Positions 22,329 to 35,357 of a DNA stretch of 64,000 bases are shown here, one piece after another. Location of the stretch: positions 434,001-498,000 of the forward strand of contig JAJFZO010000344.1 in assembly GCA_021397835.1 (NCBI GenBank), written 5' to 3'. Position numbers and translations under genes: made by a program. Below the pieces are notes generated by a model. It saw only the letters and a list, made by a program, of their open reading frames with translations. It was not told where the DNA came from and did not search any database. This DNA comes from Moringa oleifera. Its lineage: Eukaryota > Streptophyta > Magnoliopsida > Brassicales > Moringaceae. How positions within the stretch are numbered: the first letter of the stretch is position 1; each line of letters starts with the position of its first letter.

Positions 22329-23755
22329 GTGGCATCTAGAAGGAGTAGGGAAGCCAAGGGCTTATTTTTGATGGCAAGGTCACTGTTAAAGTTTTTATAT
22401 GCAACACTCCTAGGTTAGCCCCTAGTTCTCTTGATAAATTATTGTCCTTTGTTTTATTAAAGATGGTTATCTTTTTTTTTTTTGTTATATCTTACTTGCT
22501 CCTTCTCTGAATTGCAGACATATAGTTCGTGAGTTTATAAGCTTTCTTTGCGGTCATGATATACAGACTCTAATTAACCCTATGAGGGATGTATTTATGT
22601 CAATGGTAACTATATCCCAAAGAGATTTCCTCCTAAGGTGTATCTTGCCCTGAACAAGCCAAAAGGGTTTGTTGTGACCTGCTACAGATTTTTAGTAACT
22701 TTTAAAGGTTATTTCCTTGTTTGACATTTTAGAAACATTAATACTATCATATAATGGCAGTATCTGCTCATATGGTGAGAAAGAGTTTAGATTTGTCTTG
22801 AGTCTGTTTGAGGATTATTTGAAGAGATGGATATATTAACATGATAACTTTAGTTCTATATTTCTTATTTGTTAATTTACTTGACCAAAATGAAAAGGAA
22901 GCCATGACCAATGTGAAGATATTTACATTAAATAATTTTTTGATATCTTTGTTTTTGCAAATTAGGACAAAAGAAATCCAAGACTACCCAAACCATGACT
23001 GTTTACAGTTGGTCACCTTGATGTTGCCACACGTGATTTAATTATTGTGACTAATGTTGATATGCATATTGATGCATACAACCATACATTGCTTATAGAT
23101 GTACATTTAAAGCTAAGCAGATTCATCTTACTGCATTTCTTGCTATTTTCTTTTTTTCTTTTCAGGATATTTTGCTAAAAAACTTTTGCATCCTTCCTTC
23201 AACTTACAGAAGGAGTAAGGTTTCACATATTTTTTTATTTGTTTGTAACTTGTTGCGTTTGACTATCCAGGAAGAATAATTTTTATGCTTTGCATCGAAT
23301 AATAAACTTAGTAATATTTTCAGGGAAATGGTTAAGGAATTATTATCTTTTGCTTTAATTTTGGTGGTTTAATAGATGCGCTTCACCAACGGATTACTAT
23401 CTAAAACATTCTGGATATAATCAGTTAGTTGGATTTTTAGCTGCTTGCTGTTATAACTTATAACTTCTAATTTTAATTATTGTTCTTTACCTTTCATTGG
23501 AGTATTATGGATAATTTTTTTATTTAGTCTTATCATTTGTTGTGATGATATTGGAAGCTGGTTTAGTGTCTCTACTGACAATCTATGCTTTAACCTTGTG
23601 AGTGGCAGATATATTGCAATGATTTGATGGTATTGTAAATAAGCAACATCTAGCTGCCATCAATGAAGGAATGATCATAGAGGGCAACCACTGCATTCCA
23701 GATTCTGTGGAGTTACTACCTCATCAGCCCCATATACCAAGACCTCGCATGTGTG
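22329..23755 (+). pseudogene. RsuA/SVR1-type RNA pseudouridine synthase pseudogene
   Basis: Family of chloroplast rRNA pseudouridine synthases (Arabidopsis SVR1, from memory of its sequence). Exon pieces in order: S4-type start VASRRSREAKG, then IFDGKVTVKVFICNTPR in a shifted frame (22,329-22,425); IYVNGNYIPKRFPPKVYLAL and NKPKGF (about 22,590-22,665); SLFEDYLKRW (22,801-22,830); LFTVGHLDVATRDLIIVTN (about 23,003-23,059); YFAKKLLHPSFNLQKE (23,168-23,215); NKQHLAAINEGMIIEGNHC and PDSVELLPHQPHIPRPR (23,640-23,755). The catalytic motif GRLDxxTxGL reads GHLDVATRDL, keeping Asp but losing Arg and Gly. There are a frameshift in the first piece and stops (for example before LFTVG and after LQKE). 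The C-terminal RNA-binding region (HEGRNHEVR-type) is absent. It occurs once, in the spacer after the copia element. Confidence 0.85.
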
Positions 23756-26700
23756 TCATGGAATATTTTATCTTTTTAGGTTTAGTTAAATTTCTTTATG
23801 CCTTTCATAATTCATTCTTTCTATCATACTTGGAATTTTATTTTTCTATGTTATTGACGACAATGCGAAGTTGATTTTATCTTGAACTAGATTTTGAGTG
23901 ACCTTTGCTTTTCATATTTAGTTCTGCCAATTATATTTGTTTACAGAATGATGGTCTGGTTCATATTCGGATGAAGTATAGGTTTTCATGTATATTTGAA
24001 ATATGTAATGGAGCAATTTTTCTAAGTTCTAATAAGGAAATATGTAACTTCCATTCATGTTTCTAAATTTTTTGAAAGTGTTATTTTATTGAAAACTAAA
24101 TATAGGAACAATTTTTATTTGTTTCTTGATTTTATTATATTGGAGGATCGAAATATGCCTTGAGTAACATATAGGATTACAAAAGTTTCTCACATACTCT
24201 AAGCAGTGCAACATCATAGAGAATTATTGTGAAGATGCCCTTTACATTTAATAATGGTCTAAGAAGTGCCAATTATTTATGGGTGATTTTGATCTTGGCC
24301 TAATTTGAATATTTTTAAAACTTGAAATAGTAACTTCTAATTTTCATTTTGAGGGAAACTTTGGAATGTACAAACTATCTAAGTAAATGTTTCCTTTCTC
24401 TTAAGTTTAGTTTGCCATATCAGAAATAAATTTTTTAAAATCAGTTGCAATAATTTATGATTCACATAAATCTTGTGGTACCTAAAGTGAGACTAGATAG
24501 ATAAGCCATTTAAATACTGTTCTGTGCTCAAGAGATCTTTTTCTATAATTCATATAATTGATTTTGCATTTTGTTCTACTGTGGATGCTTTTAGTTCACA
24601 TAAAAATGTATATTGTGTAGATAGAACACTAGATGTGAAGTTCAGGCCTAGGGTGCAATTCTTTTACCTTTTAGACCATCGAGTCCATATTTGTAACCTT
24701 ATGAGTCTACTAATCCTATACCTTCATTTTTTCCCTTATGAGGAAATGTAGACTCTCATTGTGCAAAGAATGCACAAAACCATCAAAACCTTTTAGTCAA
24801 CATTTCTCATTTATATGTTGTTATCTTCATCGTTTATTAGCTACATGAGGCTGTCGGTGTTATGAGCTAACTTTTAACTGCTTAGATTGTGTTTTTTTTT
24901 TTTGCAAGTTCCTGAAGGGAGGAACCACAAAGTTTGAGATCTAAGTTTCCATTGGTTTGTTTGACTAGATACATGCTAGTTTCACTTAGATTTATCTACT
25001 AGTTATGTTATATTGAGGTTATTTACTATTGCTATAGATTCATGCCTCAAAGTATGTACGTATGAGTAGTTTTAGACTTCCAAAAGATCTCTGGTATCAT
25101 TCCATTATATTTTTTCTTTTTACCTTTAAACCAAAATCTAGTCTTTGTTTTTAATGTTTAAAGGAGACTTTTAGTGACCATGTGAGGATGGAAGGACAAT
25201 CAAAACAATTTTGCTTTTCTTTGTATGATTTTTCAACAATCTTTACCTTTATGCTTTTATTTCCCTATGATGATATTTTCACCATTTTATTTCTATTTGC
25301 CTTTTTCAAAAGCATTTTGAAATGGATATAGATGAAAATAAGGATGTCTATGGTTATGTAATCAAGCTTTAGTTTATGAAGAAGTGTGATCAATTCATGA
25401 ATATTAGTTGAACACTAAAACTAGAGGTGACTTGTTTACCAATCCATTGCTGCATTTTCTTTTTCATGTGTACCAAAATATGGTTGCTCTTAGGCTGTTG
25501 ATGTGAATACATAACCCATGTAGAAAGTAGCATTATGCAATTGCTGTTTGTATATTTTTCATTTCAACTCTTCATGTGTTTTAGCCTGGAGAGTCATGCC
25601 GATTGTCCTTATATTGTAGGTTAGGGAAGCACATCGAACTAAAGCAAAGTGATCTTGAGTCATTTGGTTAGAAAAGTTAGAGATGTTGTAACTTAACAAC
25701 CACCAATACACTTGTTGCTTGCTATCTTTAGGCAGGTTACCAAGATTGACCATGGTGTTAAGAGCTTTTTCTAAAAATTTTCTTTAAACTATATTTTCAC
25801 CCTAATATCTCTCATAAGAATGAACATAATGTGATTAGCTTGAGTCAAATAAAATACATCTATTTGAATTTATTACATCTAGATAAATATGGTTGAATTT
25901 GTCAAAACTGAAAAAAACTGTTGTGAGTTTATTCAAAAAGATAAAACAAATTTTTTTTATATTTTAAAATGTCTTTTTTCTTAGAATGAACAAAGGTAGC
26001 ACCAAATTGAAGGGATTTATGTGTATCAGTCTCTCCGACATGCATTTACTAATATATTTAGAATATGATTAGACTCTAACTTCATCAATGATTAACGTAG
26101 AAGTTTCCAACTGTTGGATAGTAGTACAATCAGCATATTGTCTTTTGGTTTGTGCTGGAGTGTTGATAAGTCTTGTTGATGGGAATTAAGGACAAATTTA
26201 GTCCATGAATGTTATGACTATTTATATAACACTGGAATCCATACATGTGCTAGTAGAAGTATTCCTCTCATAACCTTACCGTTTTTAATGAATAAAGAGG
26301 TAATGTGATAAATGTAGTCTTTGAGCTCAATGAATTAGCACTTGGACATGGGATCTCTGTGCTCAACGCTTTGTAAGAACACTTAATGAATTTATCTTAT
26401 GGTTTGGATTTTATTTTTTTATTGATTGCATGTCTCTTGTGTTTATTTTGTATTCCTTACATCTTTTTGTCAAAGATTATTATGATATTGATATCGCCTT
26501 TGACAATATGCTACACTGTTTTTTTTTTTTTTTGATGAAGTTAGGGCATACTTGTTTTCTATAGGGTTAAGATGCACTAGGAACTTATAGTTATTCCTTG
26601 AGTATTACTTTCCCTTTTATTTTGTGTTAATACCTTATGACTTTCACTTATTATGTGAATCCTCCTTCTATAAATATGTTAGTACATGTTATATATTTTG

Positions 26701-29060
26701 AATTTGTTATACAAAATATGAGTTATGGTTTGAATAAAATGACACTAGTCTTAAAGCAGTTCAGTCTTTGGTTGTGAAGCTTTGTGATGCTTTTCATTGG
26801 CCATTATTATGTCCAAATAGTACCCAATTATATATTTTCCTTTGGAGAGCTATTATTATTTATCATGATGTCTCCCAACAACTATAAATTATTGATTATG
26901 ATATCTTTAAATAACCACAAAGTTTTTTTTTCTTATTTAGTTCACTTTATATACCTTTGGCCTTCCCTGTAGCATTGATTTCAAGGGTGACCTACAGATT
27001 TAAATCATGAAGCTAGAGACTATCTTCTCCCCTAGTTCCCAGTGTTAATAACTCCTTTTGACCTGACAAATATCTATATCCATTTGTAGTTTTATTCAAT
27101 AGTTGTCGTCTAAGATGCATATTAATATGTTATTCCATCGCGAAGAAGTGAGACCACGTATCACTAGAGCAAAATTTCCATAAAGAACGAACTATGATGG
27201 TCAATGACTTTCAAGAAGACCTAATAGTTGTCAAAGCTTTTGTTTTCTTAATGTTTTGGTTAAGCAAGATTATGTTGGCTGAACCTTTTGAGCAACATGA
27301 AGTTTTCTTGCTTGTTGTGTAAGTGAATATTTATCTTCCTTTCTTTCACAAGTCTTTGCTTAGCATGATTTATTTGAAAAATGCTAAAATGTGAATTTAG
27401 ATTTGCATCTCTTTTTTGCTAGAATGAACTTGAATCAAATGTTTATGTGAAAGAAAAAATCCACGTACATATGACTTTATGTCCTCTCATAAATGTGAAA
27501 TGTAACATTTAATCTGATAAGAGACTGATGACAATAAAATTGGCTACACTGTAAGATGCATTTCAATTGAGATAGTGGGAGATCATACGATTAATACATT
27601 ATTATTACTAGGAACCCATGGCTGTCAATATCTTTTGATTTGTAATTAGATACAAATTGCCTCATTTGATACTAGATTTTGGCATATAACTATATACATT
27701 TTTTGATTACATGTATATTCCTAGTTTTCTCTATTATTTGCATGAATTTTCAACTTTATAACTTGCATGTTTATGACCATTTATTTTTGCGTTCCTTCTT
27801 GTAATCTAATTTTTATTAATATTCTTAAACTATTTTTTAACTTGTACTTTGTATTTCTATTTGAGATACAACAAGGATGCACTTCATGTATATAGACCTT
27901 GAAGTTAGAAATAAGCATTAAATCTTGAAGATATGGAAACATGATATAAGATAGATGTGTGACTTTTTCATTAATAAGGTTGTCTTATCTTCACGTTTCA
28001 AGAAGGACCCAGGTATTTGACATTTGTGTTTCTCAATTAAATGGGTGAATTGGCTTATTGTAAAATTGAACAACTTGTCGGAATATTACCAAGAGTTTTT
28101 TTGTCATATGGTCATCTCCAACTTCACTTTGGGAGTACCATTCCACGTGAGTGACCAGTGCTATTGCTTTTCGTTGTTTCATTTGGGTTATCATAAAGCA
28201 TACTTTGTTATGAAATGAACATCTTTATATATAAGTTCTTATACAGCGTGTATGTTTAATGGTGATATTTGTAGGTGGATTACTGATAGTTTTTATCAAT
28301 GCATTGGATGTAATTAATTAGGATTATGTTTTTCAAATGTGTTTCTGAATTTAAATTTCTCAAATTTTTTCCCTTGCTAGCACCAGAAGTTACAAAGTTG
28401 CACTTTGTTAGTTTTTCAAAATTGGCTGATGGTGAATGATTCTATTTATTACGGTAGTTAGATACATTAATATCAATGAAATTTTTTCTTGTTTTGAATA
28501 AATTATGATAAAAAGAATAAATTAGTGACAATGAAGACTTTAGTCATGAATCCAATTACATAGGAAAGCCATGAGGTATAAATGTTATAGCTCAACATGT
28601 TGGGTAACTTAGAAAAGAAAGAGGAGACTTCTATTACAACTTAAATGAGTAGCTCTTGGTATTATTATGTCTATGAAAGCTTATGGGAAGAGATAGAAGT
28701 CTTGGAGATGACACTCATATACTACTCTATTGCATCATCATAGCATTAAAAAAAAAAAAGCAACAGTGGCTCTATTGGTTGCATGCTTTGAACCACTGAA
28801 ACTATCCCAATTTGCTACCTGGTAATATTGTCAAAATAGGGGATATTGTAGACAAGAAAAGCATGGAGTGGAGAAGAATGGACATATTGTTCAATTGGAA
28901 ATTAGTGAAGAGAGATCAAAGGAAACATCAATCAAGGGCAAAGTTTTGAAGTTAATTTCATCTCTCATGTTTCACAGTAATTGTTTCTTGTGATTTATTT
29001 GGTTCTAACTTTGTGTTCTACCTAGTTCTAGCTCTTTATCTCTGTTTCTCTTTTTTTTTT
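23756..29060. other. Spacer with parts shared with 41,150-43,690
   Basis: No gene recognised. 26,350-26,785 aligns with 41,150-41,460 (shared attgattgcatgtctcttgtg and ctttggttgtgaagc), and 28,780-29,050 aligns with 42,400-42,660 (shared tgttcaattggaaatta or a close variant). Contains poly-T tracts at 24,893-24,904 and 26,519-26,534. The remainder is unremarkable AT-rich DNA. Confidence 0.6.
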
Positions 29061-32000
29061 TTTTGTATCGACGAATTTCAAACACCGTTACTTAATTTTC
29101 ATGTTGATCAGTACATATAGTTTTATATACATTAACGTAACAATAGAATTAAATTTGTTTATTAATTTGATTTGTGTTAAAAAATTTAAATATAATAATA
29201 AAATAATATTTTATAATTTATTATTTAAATATAAATTAAATAAATAAAATTTTAATTTTTTATTTTATTAAATTATAAAATATTCTCATTTTTTAAAAAA
29301 CTTAATTTATCTTAAATTAGTTTAAAACTTTAATTTAAATAATAAATATTAAAATAATTATTTTTGTATTTAGAAAAAAAAGTCAGAAAGAAGCTGAAGA
29401 GATGCAAGAAAGACAGAAAAAGACACGAGATTTCAAAAGAAACGCCCAAATCAAAAACATGGTTTAAAATATGAATAAGACATTGTGACCTTAAAAATTC
29501 AGAAGATGAAAGAATACAAATGTGGACAACAACATGCAAACCCCTTTGGTTTATAATTTCAAACAAAAGGGGCTTTACTCCTTTGTTTCTTGGATTACTT
29601 GCATCACCTACCACCCATACGAAATCAAATCAGGCCAACTTTAATGGGCCCCTCACGACATAAGGTGATGTCCAAAACCGTTTCGAGAGAAGACAAATTA
29701 AAAAATATCTATTGTTTAAAATCCAAAATAAAATCACTCATATTTCTTATCGCAACTTTTAAAATTTTGAGGTAACTATTTTTTTATTTTTAGTTTCATA
29801 TTTTAATTAAATTTTAATTTTAAAATATTTTAAATAATTTTAGTTAATTTATTTATTTAAACTAATTTTTAATAAAAATAATTTTAAAATTTATATTTTT
29901 ATTATTAAAAATATTTAAAAATTTACTCAAATAAATTAAGCTATTCATTCTAATTTTATTTCTTAAATTTAAATAATATTGAACAAAATTATTTTTTATA
30001 ATTTTTAAAATTTTTTATAATATATTGTTGGAAAATATTTTTAATACATAAAAAATTCAAAATTTTTTTAAATGACTATAGCATAAATAAATTTTTCATC
30101 GATAAAAATTTCAAGTGAAAAATTATTGTAAAAAATTTTTATTTTGAATATATTTAATTTTAAAAATTTTTAATAAAATTTAATTTGATTTAAATTAATA
30201 AATTATATTTTATTTAGAACCTTGTTACAAGTTAAAATTTATTTGAAAAAAAGTAAATTTAAAAACTTTAAATAAATTTTACTTAAAATTTTATTAGTAA
30301 ATTTTAGTAAATCATAAAATTTTATTTTAAAATATTATAAATGTCAGTGTTAATTTAATGAGTATGAAATAATATTCCTCTATAAATTCCTACTTGGTTT
30401 GTTTTACCCAATGAACAAGCTTGATAATATTGATCTTGTGTAAAAAGCATTTTGTAACTGCATGAAGCTATATGTGGTTTTGATATTCAATTCTATTACT
30501 GGCACTACAGAAGTCATGGTTCAGATTTGTTAATGCTTATAAGATTCTCACCATTGTTGTTAAGCTAACTATTAATTTCTCATGAGAATTTATTTGTACT
30601 ATGTTGTTCATAAATTTTTTTATTGAATTTTAGTGGCGCTCTGAAGTGAGACTTAATATTTTTAAATTATTGTTAATTAACTGATTACTAAATATACTAC
30701 TATCAATTTTATATTTAAAGCTAAAAATATAAATTAATAGAGTTTTTCATATCTTACTTTTTATTTTTATTTTTTGGAATTATTTATTTGTAGTGCTAAT
30801 AGCTTTACTTTATGATAAAAGTATTTTGATAATTATATGTTATGTATTTAAGTATTAATAAACATTTTTATCAATTTTAAGTGATCTTATAAAGAGTAAT
30901 CACTTTTACTTCATTAATTTTTTTTGTATCTAGACATGCATTATTGAAGCCCCAAGAATGGTGACTATAATGTAATGTCATAAGTTTCAGACATTATTAT
31001 TTATGATAGGTCTTCTTTTAGTTAGTATTCATTACTACTCTCAAGAATGTTTTAATTTAATTGTTCTATACGTATAAAGTGTTTTAGTTATTACTTTTCT
31101 TAATAAAATGATGCTATTTAAATAATATCATTTATATAAAAAAAAATTAAAAATAAAGAGATTTTGTCATCCAAGGACATAAAAGTATGATATCAAAATT
31201 ATAATAATGATTATTGATTCCTATAATATCTTGTTCTTTTATGAACTAGTCTAACTCTAATTTATTGGAAATAAATAATTAATTCATACAAAATGTGAAG
31301 AAAGATATAAAAGACAATCATGTATGCTAACACAAATGTCATATGTAATATCCATAAATCTTTTTTCACGATAATTGTAGATAAAAATTAAATGATTCAA
31401 GAGACAGTCTTTAACTTAAAGACTTTAACTTGTTCATGTGCCTTTCTCACGAGCAATTAAAATATAAATAAATATTTAGGTAAATATTTTGAAAAAAATT
31501 GAAATATTTCTCAAGTTACAACTAAAATTTTATTGTTCAAAAAGTAACATAATAAACTGATCTTTTATTAATTGTGGAAACAAAACTTGAGGCATAATAA
31601 CGTTAAAAAAGAATGTTAAATGAAGATTATTAATAATTTTTTACTTTGTTTCTCCTCAAGTTAATTGTCTCTTTGATTTTCTTTCTTTATCCATATGCCA
31701 CTTTTTTTCACTATCAAAATTCATTATTGAAAACCCGTAAATGTTACTAGTTTAATTTATCTCTCTGCCCCATCTCCTAATTTTTTCTTTGTCCAAGCAG
31801 TTTTCTTTCGTTCCTCACTTTCTTGTCAGTCAAACATTTAATGAACCCTAATCTTGTCTACTGGAAGCTCCGTTATGGATTATAAGGATGATATGCTTAT
31901 CATGGATGATGATTTTTTTCTCTCTCTTTCCATCTCCTTCCATCCTTTAAAAAAGGTGTGGACGTTAGTGACAATACATATTACTTTAATTACCTCTCAC

Positions 32001-33719
32001 TATTTGCAAGTAAAACCAATCTTTTTGTTTTTTGGAAAAAAAACTCATCAGTAATGACATATTGCAATGTACAAAACTATTGAATCTGAAGTAGATAAAA
32101 ACAAGAACGATGTTACCCATTTTCTATATAGCTGAGTTATGAACTAAGTTATTCTCTTTAAAACGTTACACAGTTTTGTCTTTATTATGCAGCAATGTAC
32201 AACCCCATTATTTTGAAGATAAAAGTCGGATCTCCTATACATGATAGGAAATAAAAAATGTCTCCACCTTTTAAAATATTGATTGGATTCCAAAAAAATA
32301 AAAATAAAATATAGCTTAAAAAAAGTCAAAGAAAGCTTAGAAAGCTCCTTGGGATACTAGTAAATAATTGATAGTCTCGAGATAAAAAGGGCTATTAAGA
32401 GAGAGCTATTGCGAGAAAGATATTAGAAAAGAACTACTTATTGCAAAAATTATATTTTTTAAAAGGCAGGGTGCCTCTTTGTTTAAGAAAGCCTGGTGAG
32501 AGACTTGAGAGTAGATGAGGGCATGATTGTCATCTGAAAAACATGTAAGGTAACTTTTATGGGTGAGCAAGTGACTGATGCTATGTTGCAATGACACTTG
32601 GGTTTTGATGATGTTATTGGGTTTTGATGATTAAGCTAGGTGACGTGACCTGTAGACTTAAGCTAATGGATTAGAATAAGTGTGTATAAAGAGAGACTCG
32701 AAGGAAGATTCAATCTCCTACTAATCGAGTCTTCCTTTGTATAGTATACCTAATAAAATAATAAATAAACGTTTTGCAAAAAATTAAGATGTTATCCGAC
32801 TTGAACTCAGCACGATCGATAAGACAAATGTTGATCACTTATGTGGTAGATTTATATGAGTTTATCTCCTTTCTTTTTCATAGAACTGGGATCCAAACTC
32901 ATTTCATACTCCATATCTTGTATACAATTCTAAGAAGTTGTATTTTGTATGTGAGATAATAAGGAGAGGGTATTTCTTAATGCACATTTTTTTCATCTTT
33001 CAAAGCCATTTTAAAATTCATTTTTTCAACAAAAACAAAACAATTTTCAGTTAAAATAACACCTTCGATAAATTAAAATTAAAAAATAGGCATCTTTTTA
33101 ATAAAAAATTAAAATTTAATTAATTAAACATAAATAAATATTGTTAAGTCTTCAAAATCGATATTCCAATTGTTATTACTATACACCTTGAAAAATTAAG
33201 AAGTGATTTTTATGTGAAAATTATGCTTAGATTGCATAAAATCTAAGCTCTCTTGCAGATTTGAATGAGCTACTTCTACAAATATAGCCTATTCGGTCAA
33301 ACACTGTAATTTCTAGCAAAGAAAAGATTTTACATGAAAGAAAAGGAGGGTGGAAGAGAAAAGAAGAAATTACACAAAAAAAAAAAAAGAAAAAAATGAA
33401 AGGGGAAGAAGAAATAAACTTTCATGAAATACTTCTAGTTAAAATCCAATTGTAGTTAAAAAATATTTTATTAATAAAAATTTATATTTATTTGACATAA
33501 AAATTTAAAATTTATTTTATATGTTTTAAAAATCAAGATTTAAATTTATATTGAGTATATATTTTGAATTTTTAAAATATTTATCCTATTTATTTTTAAT
33601 AACTAATTTATTTTAATTTTTCAAAAAGAAAAAATGAGAGCACAATTGTAAACAGAAAAAATTGGAACACAAATTGTAAACAGAAGAACGAATAGAAGAA
33701 AAATTCAAAATATCTTTCA
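29061..33719. other. AT-rich spacer
   Basis: Very AT-rich (especially 29,150-29,350, 29,770-30,350 and 33,040-33,180), with no gene recognised. 30,370-30,500 matches 43,560-43,690 (shared cctacttggtttgtt and cccaatgaacaagctt). 32,600-32,770 is a more complex stretch resembling retroelement LTR sequence in style, but no pair was found. Confidence 0.5.
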
Positions 33720-34390
33720 ACCAATCAGGCAGCTGCCACAATTGCCCTCTGCGCTCCCCAAATCACCCACCCCAAAAATAGGCAAAACGGACGAACTACG
33801 ACGACGGGAGAAGCAGAGGAAGCCGGCAATGGTGGATTCTCGACCATGGAGCTGTGTGGTTTACAAGCTAAGCACAAGACAGACAGGTTCGTCTCTTCTT
33901 ACTCTTCCTCTGCAACTCCCGAACTTGTGTAAAACCCCTGTATGTGTGCGTGCCAAGAGAGAGGACTGTGGTTTCGATTTCCGAAATCAAAATGGTGTTC
34001 TCTTTCACTCTCTTTCTATTTCTCTCTGTCCTTCTCCCAGAACTTTCTGCTGGCGATGTGTAGACCGCAAGTGCAGTTCGCTAAGGACGGGGGACCCAGA
34101 GAGTCGAAGCCATATAACTGTCTCCACATTCGCACGTGCCATGACGACCAAATAGTAATGTCACGTGATGATTTTGGCGCTTAAAAGAGATGCATACTAA
34201 CGGTCATCTCTCCCGCCCTTACAAATCAGACTCCCTTATGCTTCCTTTTCAATTCAGGAGATTAGTGAAAATTTTGAGTTTGAGTTTGATTGGAAGCCGA
34301 GAAAATCTAGAGCAGGAAGAAGAAAGAGTTACTCTGACCAAGGTGACTTCCTTCATTTCTTCATTTCTCTTTAAGAACGTTGTGTTTTAG
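33720..34390 (+). promoter_or_regulatory. GC-richer promoter/leader region before NAC copy B
   Basis: Base composition rises sharply. It contains palindromic GCACGTGC (34,132-34,139), a second CACGTG (34,162-34,167) and TTTTGGCGC (34,172-34,180), a match to the plant E2F consensus. It also holds an open frame of 137 codons (33,742-34,155) starting MPSALPKSPTPKIGKTDEL, of unknown identity. The end (34,240-34,390) is a purine-rich leader that joins the duplicated block. The copy A equivalent lies left of the window. It is plausibly the promoter and 5' UTR of the NAC gene, possibly overlapping a first exon of another gene. Confidence 0.4.
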
Positions 34391-34466
34391 AGAGTTGAGA
34401 TCTGATTGCTTGAGAAGGGGGAGGTTGTTACAAGCTATTTCATTTTGGAATTTTCTTTGACTATCG

Positions 34467-35357
34467 ATGGATCAAAGAAATTCAAGGATGTCTACATTTA
34501 ATTGTTCTTCGGGAGTTCCAGTTAGGTTAAAATTCAGGTCAACTGATGAGCAGCTTGTTTATCTTTGGGGAAGTTAGGGATAGGCGATTTGATACGTGAG
34601 AAGGATGTGTATGCCCATGAACCATGGTGGCTGTAACATCCTGACAGTGATCTCCTTCTCCGAGATGAATGGTTTTACTTTGTTAAGCAAGAGAAGATCT
34701 CCAACAGTGGCAAGGGCAAGAGGGCTAGACTTGTTCGAAGGTGATTTCAATGGCGGCTGGTAGAAAGCCAACAATAGGGACCAACCCTTTCACTGCAAAG
34801 ACTCGAGGGGCTGTATGCAACTTGTGGGTTATAAGAAAACCCTCTCCTTCTACTCCCACAAGAAAGAAAATGGGAATCGCAAAGAAGTTAATGTGAGCAA
34901 CTGGATCATGGATGAATATGGCTTGCATCTGGGTCTTTCGAAGAATGGGTTTTATGTCAAATTTATTATAATAGCAAAGGAAAAGGCACTCAAAGACTGA
35001 TTAAGCTGGAGACACAACCAGTTGAGAAGAATGATGAGATTGCACAAAATTCAAAGAGTGAAGTGAAGAATTCAGATATCAGGCCATACGATTGATTGGT
35101 TCAAGCAAAGTCTTCTTGATGATAATGATTCCAGTGAAGATACTGGTGAGGTTTTAAACCATCCAGTGGCTGTTGACTGGTGGAAAGAAGTTGGTATTAA
35201 CTTGAAAGATGTAAAGTCAACTACTATGGGTTATGAACAACCAAAAGAGTCTATCGTGGACCATATTCGTGTAGAAGAATACAAAGAGGTACAAGAAGCT
35301 CATGATTTAAATTATGAAGAGCTTTACAGCACTGTGATAGTGATGCTCTCTGAATGA
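34467..35357 (+). pseudogene. NAC-domain transcription factor pseudogene, copy B
   Basis: Counterpart of the copy A NAC. The ATG at 34,467 opens a clean start with subdomain A (LKFRSTDEQLVYLWG), but a deletion of about 15 bases makes a stop at 34,575-34,577. KDVYAHEPWW continues in another frame until TAA at 34,634-34,636. GYKKTLSFYSHKKENG and NWIMDEYG are intact here, where A has a stop. Right after MDEY a single-base deletion (A reads gaatatcggc, B gaatatggc) shifts the frame and ends it at about 35,000. The acidic tail reopens at 35,166-35,357 and ends early, because about 90 bases present in A (the NEEEDEK region) are missing. B is broken at different sites from A, so the two decayed at least partly independently. 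Confidence 0.75.

Noticed and set aside
22137..22330. A 3' LTR of the copia element right after the integrase break
   Set aside because: I looked for the TGTTGG start and sequence similar to 17,795-18,015 and found none.
32600..32770. Possible solo LTR
   Set aside because: No TG...CA ends with a target duplication could be placed, and no second copy is in the window.
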